This document shows positions 58,401 through 64,000 of a DNA stretch of 64,000 bases, piece after piece; position 1 is the first letter of the stretch; each line of letters opens with the position of its first letter. Below the pieces are notes generated by a model. That model saw only the letters and a program-made list of their open reading frames with translations, ran no database searches and had not been told where the DNA came from. Source of the stretch: Symsagittifera roscoffensis (taxonomy: Eukaryota > Xenacoelomorpha > Acoela > Convolutidae). Position numbers and translations under genes: made by a program. The stretch spans positions 17,300,449 to 17,364,448 of the forward strand of contig NC_087063.1 in assembly GCF_963678635.1 (NCBI RefSeq). The letters run 5' to 3'.

Positions 58401-61371
58401 AGATCTGCCCCATTTGGTCATCATCTGTTGTTACATAAGTCCTGGTGTAGATACTGATTCCATCCACGTTCAGCATCACTTGATACGGCCCATAGACCTC
58501 TAGGTAGCGTCCATGAAGTTTCTTCATGCGAGGGCCACCCGTCGTTAGTAGTGCCCGCACGGCTCTCGACTCGGTGCGTGGCTCCACCTGCCTCAGATAA
58601 TCTGCATATGTGTCCAAATGCATCAAAGTGAACTCGGATGGTTCACTCAGATTTCTGATCACCTGATGTCCAGCCACTGAGATTATCGACTGTACCTTGC
58701 TGGCTTTCACTCCTGACAAAGCTTCTTCATGTCTTGGATGCTTGATGTCTGCCAATGCATCCCAGAATTGCGGACAATCTGATTTAAAATGACCTTCCAA
58801 GTTGCAAAAGAAACACCTCGGGCCGAATTTCGCAATTACTCCTCTCATGAAATCCTCATGGTCCACTTCTGACGCATCTTCGTCCTCGAGGCTAAAGCCT
58901 ATAGCTTTCATGCCTTGTTTGTAAGCTGGGCATGCTGACACATGATGGTCCGTTGAACTGCAATTGGCACAAGAGCGTCTCTTGTCCATATCATCCCGCG
59001 GTTTGTACCAATTGTTCCCTTGGTTTGCTGGTCCGTTGTTAAAATTGCCATAATTGTTCTTGTAGTATCCAGATCTCGAAGGAGGTTTCAACAAAAGATA
59101 CTCTTTTGACTCGAGCCTCAACTCCTCCGGTGTTGGCGCATTGGTTGATAGTGGTGTGTAATGCGTTGCTAGCATCGTGCGAAGTTCATCATTCTTCACA
59201 CCATCGATGAATTTTGAGGCTACGGCCAGGTTCATCCTTCGGTTTGACTCATCCGGTTGGCTGCGTCTTCTCAGTATTTCCAAATCATCGAGAAATTTGT
59301 CTATCGTTTCATCTTCTCGTTGCTTCCGTTTCTCGAAGCGCATCATCGCCTGGTGCCCCTGCACCCCTGATCCGAAACGGTTTAACAAGATTTCGAAGAT
59401 TTTTTCAGCAGTGTCACGTTGATATTGCTTCTTGGCCATGACACAGTTCAGGGCTGTCCCTTCCAAGTTGCTGGTGAGCGCACTGCATTCCTGTCTCTCC
59501 GACAAGTCCTCTTCCTCGAAATGCAGCTTCATTACCTCTATCCAGGTATCAATACAGCCATCAGATTCGTCTTTATAGCATCTTGGTTTCTTAAAGACTC
59601 TTCTGGACTTCTCACTGCGTTCATTGGTTCTGGATAACCTTGTCAGGAATGTCTCCAAAGACCTGTTTAGGGGTTCAAATGCTGTGGCCATTGCCGTAGC
59701 ATCCCTTGAGTGTCTCGCTTGAGTGTCCTCACACCTCGTCAAAGGCTCTGTATGCGGTGCATCCCTGCAATCCGAATCGCCGTGAGTGTTTCCCGCTTGG
59801 CTCACATGACTCCTCCTCGGGCTTGCATGCCCCCTGTTGCCGGAATCACTTCTCCCAGTCGCACGTGTGCCTTGCGTTGGTCGTTCGTTAGAGGTTTGTC
59901 TGTTCCCCGTTGAACTTGCTCTACTGTTCGGGCCCCATGCTCCATTACCCCTTGTGGCATAGCCTGATGAACTGTCCCTGCCTCTAGTGGATCCATACGT
60001 CTTCCTCTTTTGATGTTCATTGAAGCTCACCCTCGGTTCCCTGCTGGGACCTCCCGAGTTCGGTTCTCCTTCTTTTGGTCCACTCTTGCTGCTTAGTAGC
60101 CCGTCCAACCTATCCATGATAGCCTGAGTTCGCCTCTCCATCATCGCGTCTATCTTTGTGTCAAGAGTCCCAAGAGACTGCTCTTGCTGAATTCTTAACT
60201 TCTCCATGTCGTCTCTTAAGCATAACTCTCGCTGTTCCGCCTCTCTTGTCATTCGCGACAAGTTCTTCGCCATATGCTCGTCCGTTCTTTCTTTCAAGCG
60301 TTTTTTGCTCCTGCCAACTTCTTGTCTATTGCGGTTTATTTCTTCCCGCAGACTTTCTCTTTCAATGTGAACTGCCCTTTGTAGTTCACTCATTCTTATT
60401 GACATCTGTTCATTTTGTTCTCCTAAACTGTCCACTATGTTGTTTAAGGCTTCTTCTAGTGCTGCCCCGTTATCCACGAGTGGCGTCACTAGTGTCGGTG
60501 TAACCCTGTTGGTCCCAGGTAGCTTCGTGCTGGTCGAGATCCGGGCCTTGACTCTCAGTCTCGACGTCTTCTCATTATCTATTTCAGGATCCGCTAACGC
60601 GTTGCCTAGCCCTCTGGTTCTACTCTCTCCAGTTTGTGGCTCTGAACTTGTCATAATCGCGAAGTCTTTTGACTGGCCCGGTATGTTAGCCTCTTTGCTT
60701 ATCGTTGTCACTACACCAAATTTGTCCATGGTTCCAGTCTCTCTTCCGACGTATGCCTCGTTCTCCTGGATCGAACTATTGAGGCTGACCTGAGATCCAA
60801 AGTCCCCTTGCTCCTCTTCATCCTCTTCCTCCTGGGATTCAACTACGTTCCCTGCGCCTCCTCCCATGGTGAATGGAAAGATGTTTCCGAAGGTGTTCTT
60901 CATTCTTTCTGAGAACGATGATGACGTTGTTTGTTTCCCAGTCCCGCCTGCCATCATAGTGTTGTCTGTCGGAGATCTTCTCGTTGCCGCTACTTCAGTT
61001 GAGATGTCGGACAGTTCCGACATCTCCTCTCGATCCAATGTCCCGGTGGAAGTGGCAAAATCATGACCTTGTTCTACCGGAGTAGATTCACTTGCCAGCC
61101 TTCTGCCTCTCCCTTCCAGTCCATGTACTTCCTGGTTGTCGTTCATGGCATGGTCTGTGTTGATCTCCACTTCTAACAGTTCTTTACGCTCTTCTGAGGT
61201 CTTCTGACTTCTCGTTTCAACCATTCTGCCTGAAACCGTCTCCCCTTTGTCGGACCGGGATCGCTTGATCCAATCCACAAAAGGATCGGTCATCGTTTTT
61301 CTTTGCTTTTCAGGTATGAATTTCCTAGAGCTATTACCTCGTTTTGGTATCCTTGACTTGTCTAGACTCAT
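55474..61371 (-). CDS. E3 Gag-protease-reverse transcriptase-RNase H
   Basis: 1,965 codons in one frame, the longest intact frame of the window. Order: disordered N-terminal Gag (about 1-310), coiled coil (about 310-420), Ser/Gly/Arg-rich linker, capsid-like helices (about 600-740), CCHC knuckles at 801-814 and 853-866, protease DTGA at 1040, reverse transcriptase with YVDD at 1525-1528, RNase H DTDAS at about 1673. Compared with E1, the RT part is very similar and the Gag head differs strongly. The first Met is used as start; the leader follows directly. It ends by a frameshift near 55490 relative to the E1 layout. Confidence 0.93.
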   Translation of the reverse strand: MSLDKSRIPKRGNSSRKFIPEKQRKTMTDPFVDWIKRSRSDKGETVSGRMVETRSQKTSEERKELLEVEINTDHAMNDNQEVHGLEGRGRRLASESTPVEQGHDFATSTGTLDREEMSELSDISTEVAATRRSPTDNTMMAGGTGKQTTSSSFSERMKNTFGNIFPFTMGGGAGNVVESQEEEDEEEQGDFGSQVSLNSSIQENEAYVGRETGTMDKFGVVTTISKEANIPGQSKDFAIMTSSEPQTGESRTRGLGNALADPEIDNEKTSRLRVKARISTSTKLPGTNRVTPTLVTPLVDNGAALEEALNNIVDSLGEQNEQMSIRMSELQRAVHIERESLREEINRNRQEVGRSKKRLKERTDEHMAKNLSRMTREAEQRELCLRDDMEKLRIQQEQSLGTLDTKIDAMMERRTQAIMDRLDGLLSSKSGPKEGEPNSGGPSREPRVSFNEHQKRKTYGSTRGRDSSSGYATRGNGAWGPNSRASSTGNRQTSNERPTQGTRATGRSDSGNRGHASPRRSHVSQAGNTHGDSDCRDAPHTEPLTRCEDTQARHSRDATAMATAFEPLNRSLETFLTRLSRTNERSEKSRRVFKKPRCYKDESDGCIDTWIEVMKLHFEEEDLSERQECSALTSNLEGTALNCVMAKKQYQRDTAEKIFEILLNRFGSGVQGHQAMMRFEKRKQREDETIDKFLDDLEILRRRSQPDESNRRMNLAVASKFIDGVKNDELRTMLATHYTPLSTNAPTPEELRLESKEYLLLKPPSRSGYYKNNYGNFNNGPANQGNNWYKPRDDMDKRRSCANCSSTDHHVSACPAYKQGMKAIGFSLEDEDASEVDHEDFMRGVIAKFGPRCFFCNLEGHFKSDCPQFWDALADIKHPRHEEALSGVKASKVQSIISVAGHQVIRNLSEPSEFTLMHLDTYADYLRQVEPRTESRAVRALLTTGGPRMKKLHGRYLEVYGPYQVMLNVDGISIYTRTYVTTDDDQMGQIYLGEEELKVRRIGHDAMMEQDAVHIGYEADVTAHLLDTNGTKLGVTGLLDTGAVVSVMPIKTWERMGFTREDLIPTNLRLVVANRGAIYVAGRTPITVLHMGGRDLWMSFLVVENLDDADQFILGRDFVRNFDVMIDLNNGLIRIRNPDRKYVKRPINRIITDENKVPIFLDRKVKLQPGQAVVAIFRMRNLNSLSVSKKVCLVPNPNSQSSVILGWSFSVTRNGLCVSVLLNTLDTTVSIQRGKKLGYALPMRTDYEETQNLKKYSVKDCPYHANKDKILKRINELKSIHKFFSMKSETDDGLSSCSNFPERPSSYELESDKPVLPEIEHLKGKIGEGDFEKLRDLLNRNADVFSKHKADIGCCNFVEHEIELEEGAVPHREGARRMTPHKSEACRAEIEMLLEYDMIEPSKSPWACGVVMAKKKGGQVRFCCDFRYLNAVTIKDAYPIPRIDESLSRLGDAKFFTTLDLGSAFWQVPLRKKDREKTGFACELRLYQWKRMPFGLCNATATFQRLMAQALTRVTKKYGNLVLCYVDDVVIATPTLEDHIDRLDEVFGCMKRAGLKCKPSKCEILRDSIKYLGRMVDRHGVRPDPEAVEAVLTWKAPRTNTQLLSFLGFANYYREFIKRYADKVYPMQKLMRNKGKKFEWNDEAQVAFENIKRELCEAPVLGMPTEKGMYVLDTDASVVAISGILHQEQEWNGRTVLRPIAYGSKVLSDTEMKYGAPKAEMFAVVTFVEKYRAYWGSAPFKLRVDNRALSWLKTYSMHQSYIGRWIVRLDGYHMIIEHRMRDKHQNADSLSKKTEFYEKLEQKQANQAEIKEGFSFLDKETYEALPLTRWLDKSGHPIPGHPELPVEKAAEIKILSKEDPVPLDLLLRSNLVQQELSRININSLSLLDKTVQVTPQVMRMLGGLLEREVTRDDPEWTAAVASLTVSEKVKIMPSRRQHEENERDCRTIVQQLDSSIPQEILTSTS

Positions 61372-64000
61372 TCTCTATTTGTCACTTCTTAATGCCTATG
61401 CACTTAACTCGATTGCTAGTGACCTTATAGTTTTATTAACAATAATGATGACACAACACAATAAATTTCATAAGATTCTATTAAATAGTGACCACGAATC
61501 CCTGTATGTTATCAGAGTACAGTTTGTATGAACTTTTTTCACACTAAACGATTATCGGTCTTAAGATTCGAAAACTAGCACAATATGATGTTATCAGTCA
61601 ATTTAAAAGATAGTGTACTCACTACCCAATCAAGCACAGTTTACGTTGATTTAAAATCAAATACAAAAAAATATATATAATGACAGAATATTAATGCCTC
61701 AATGAAAAAAAACGTATGTGTAATGTACTTTTAGTCGGTCGCAGTACAATAGTCGAACTTGTCTTTTAAAGAAAAAGCTTTCCCCGCTCGGTGCTGCACC
61801 AAACAGACAAAACTTTGAAGGCAGTAATTTTCTCATGTGGGCGTCTATTGCACCCACCGAGTACTGTATTACCTATCTGCCTTCGGACTGCCCAAGCTAG
61901 ACCTACTAAAATCCTCAGGGCAGTCACTTTTCAAAAAATCGTATTATGTTACAATCCACACCAATGAATCACGCTCTTTTTAGTTTAGACTTAGTGTCGC
62001 GAATATCCGAGTTCGGACCTGTTTTGTTTTGGTCTGGTTTTTATTGAAAGGCAAGTTACCAGTGCAGTCACTGATTCCTAGCCTGTCTGCTAATAACCTA
62101 ATACCTCTCACTTTAGTCTTTCTTTCGTCTACCTAAGTCCTTCAATAAAATAATACCCCTCCGGATTGGCACAAATAGGACCCTTCCGGACTAACAAAAT
62201 CTAGACCCCTCCGGATTGGGACCCCTCTGAGTTAGTTAATATAAGACCCCTCCGGATTTGGACCCCTCCTAATTTGAAAAAAAATTTTGACCCCTCCGGA
62301 TTGGGAGCCCTCCGGTTTTGTAAAAATAGCTTTTCGGAGATTTCCTTCTTTCAACCTATACCCCTCCGGATACGTTCTCTTATGCAATTTTGCTTTTTCA
62401 ATTAACTAAGAAGGGTATGTACTACTTTCCTAGACCCTTCCGGATTGAAGTTAAGCCTCTTATTCGACAATTCACACTAACGGTGAAGGGTCTTATTGCT
62501 CGCCTAACTTCGGCTCGATTAAGGTTTTACTGTGCCTTTAGCCTTCCCTTTTCGTCTAGGACAGCCTAAAGTTACTTTATTCAACCGCTATGGGTCTACC
62601 GCTAAGGGTCTACCCTCCCAAATTGGTGACTTTGCTAAGAACAATCTCACAAAAATTTCACGCTTACTTTTCCGAAAATTTTTTGTTCCTGTCAGCAAGC
62701 TCAGCTAATTTCTGATCTATTGGTACTAAGATCAACTCGATATGCCCAGTAGTTCCAAAGTTATTAACCAAAACGTCTTTTTTCTAAAGTCAAGAAATTT
62801 CTCTCTTATAGGTTCCGCCTAACTTTTTCCGCAAATCTGGTCCTTTCGACCTAAAAATTATTGATCCGAGCTCAGAAGGCCTATATTCTTCTAGTTCAAT
62901 GCAAAAGACCCGATCTAAAACGCTTTAGTTGAAAAAATTTGCAAAAAACTATGCTAGCTGTAACCCTCCGGATTGATGAGTCCACCAAATCAAACACGTT
63001 AAGTTCGATTTCTCTGCAACCCGGAAGGCTTTCGGGTAGCGGGTTTCAAAACTTGTAGATTCACTAGTGGAGGTTGTCCGAACAACTATTTTTACTGTTG
63101 TAACTCAAAAATTTCAAAAAATTTTCTGAATTTTTAGTGTTTCGGTTTCTCAAAAATCACGAAAATTCAGTTTTTGGTTCCAGAATAGTTCCAACCACTT
63201 CCGAACTAAACTTAACCGGTTCTATCTATTATGGTAGTGCAATTACGATGTAACGCACTACTTTAGCGCTTTTTTCAGTTTCAAAAATTATCGATATCTC
63301 AAAAATCGCGACTTGTGGGGGGGTCAAAATAACGCTATTTTGACTCTAAAAACCGGTCTGTTTTCGTTGTTTTTCACTGAAAAACGATATAAGACTATTA
63401 ATATAGGCTATATAAGTAATAATATTAGTAATACTATACCCCTCCGGGTTTGTTTAATATCCGCTTTAAGGTGTTTAACTCGGATATTCGCAGTTCGGTG
63501 AAGGGTCACTACAGTGCAGCACTGTCGAGCCCCCCACAGATTACTATCTTAATTTTTGTACCAAAAGGGATACAAAACTTGTTAACGATACCCAACAGTC
63601 GATTGTTGTTGTCGTTGAGTCTCTTCTTGTTGCTCCTTGTACTGCTTGCCGGATCAGTCTTCTCCCAGGACCCCTCCGAATTGAGCGCAAATCAGCTGAC
63701 CCTTCCGGATTGAGCGCAATTTATCATTAACGTGCTTAAATGCTCAAATAACCCTACAGTACAAGCCTCACAAACGGGCTACAAAAATGATCGTAACGAT
63801 CCTGACTGATATAAATGCCTGTAACAACAATATATCTATCAACAACAAACGGGGGGGTCGGATCACATCTTGTCTGGGGGGATGATTTCTACTGATTTTT
63901 TACTTTTTTTTTTTTGGTTTTTTCGGTTATTTTTTATGTTTTTTGTTTTTCTTGGGTACTATACTACTTTTTGTTTGGTTTTATATATATCTTTAAGTGT
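61372..64000 (-). other. E3 untranslated leader, 5' part cut by window edge
   Basis: No coding frame supported. Contains dispersed CCCCTCCGGATT repeats (about 62156-63710), and at 63850-64000 G-runs and a T-rich tract resembling the LTR-proximal leader of E2. No LTR end or primer-binding site is recognised. Confidence 0.6.
62156..63710. repeat. Dispersed CCCCTCCGGATT repeat family in E3 leader
   Basis: About eleven matches to ACCC(C/T)TCCGGATT, including five within 62156-62310, then near 62357, 62431, 62962, 63437, 63667 and 63698. Some copies pair with a downstream CGGAAGG (for example near 62962-63030), allowing a hairpin; the same arrangement is in the E3 LTR at 3375-3437. Confidence 0.7.

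Larger units (their letters stand above)
2906..64000 (-). mobile_element. E3: outer giant Ty3/gypsy-type LTR retrotransposon, 5' end outside window
   Basis: Minus-strand element whose 3' LTR (2906-3827) and polypurine tract (3828-3839) are at left; Gag-Pol runs 61371 to about 52271 and the second giant frame 51842 to 27600. It is split by E1 (4360-27117) and E2 (30480-45970). Subtracting these leaves about 22.8 kb in the window, matching the 22.8 kb of E1. The 5' LTR is not present, but a T-rich tract at the right edge resembles the one about 200-300 bp inside the 5' LTR of E2, so the LTR probably starts shortly after 64000. It carries several frameshifts, stops and an integrase deletion and hosts two younger insertions, so it is the oldest of the three. 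Confidence 0.85.

Noticed and set aside
62960-63300. E3 5' LTR in the right flank, from resemblance to 3373-3480
   Set aside because: Similarity is only about 70% over a short stretch and the LTR ends are missing; it reflects the dispersed CCTCCGGATT repeat.

Overview
The window is an animal (invertebrate-looking) genomic segment. Its first 2.9 kb is AT-rich host DNA carrying one gene, an uninterrupted tetraspanin on the minus strand (965-1864). That gene and the metavirus (Ty3/gypsy) type of the repeats point to a metazoan; I cannot name the species.

Everything from 2906 to the right edge is a nest of three very large Ty3/gypsy-type LTR retrotransposons. E3 (minus strand, 2906 to beyond 64000) is the outer and oldest one: its 3' LTR is at 2906-3827 and its 5' LTR lies just past the right edge. 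E1 (plus strand, 4360-27117, 22.8 kb, LTRs about 0.7% different by eye) sits in the 3' noncoding part of E3. E2 (minus strand, 30480-45970, 15.5 kb, LTRs about 2% different) sits inside the second open reading frame of E3. E1 and E2 are one family; E3 is a divergent cousin with the same layout. E1 and E2 are both flanked by 3-bp direct repeats.

Shared layout, in transcript order: LTR; a long (2.4-3.2 kb) leader with tandem repeats (in E1 and E2 a 14-bp minisatellite and a triplicated 69-70-bp unit); a Gag-Pol frame of about 2,900 codons (coiled coil, capsid-like region, two CCHC knuckles, DTG protease, YVDD reverse transcriptase, RNase H, HHCC/DD35E integrase, GPF motif, then a C-terminal macrodomain-like module); a short spacer; a second frame of about 2,900 codons in the position where retroviruses carry env, with no membrane segments but a clear SGNH-hydrolase domain, a second SGNH-like segment and a long unrecognised conserved C-terminal part; a short 3' region; the polypurine tract GTCCGGGGAGTA; LTR. 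The same tract core recurs inside pol next to a hairpin conserved almost base for base between E1/E2 and E3, suggesting internal plus-strand initiation or another RNA-level role.

All three copies are broken to some degree. E1 is nearly complete, with several stops and frameshifts. E2 has lost about 8 kb of the second frame. E3 has lost the integrase catalytic glutamate and is split by E2. The breaks differ from copy to copy, so the intact ancestral layout can be read by comparing them.
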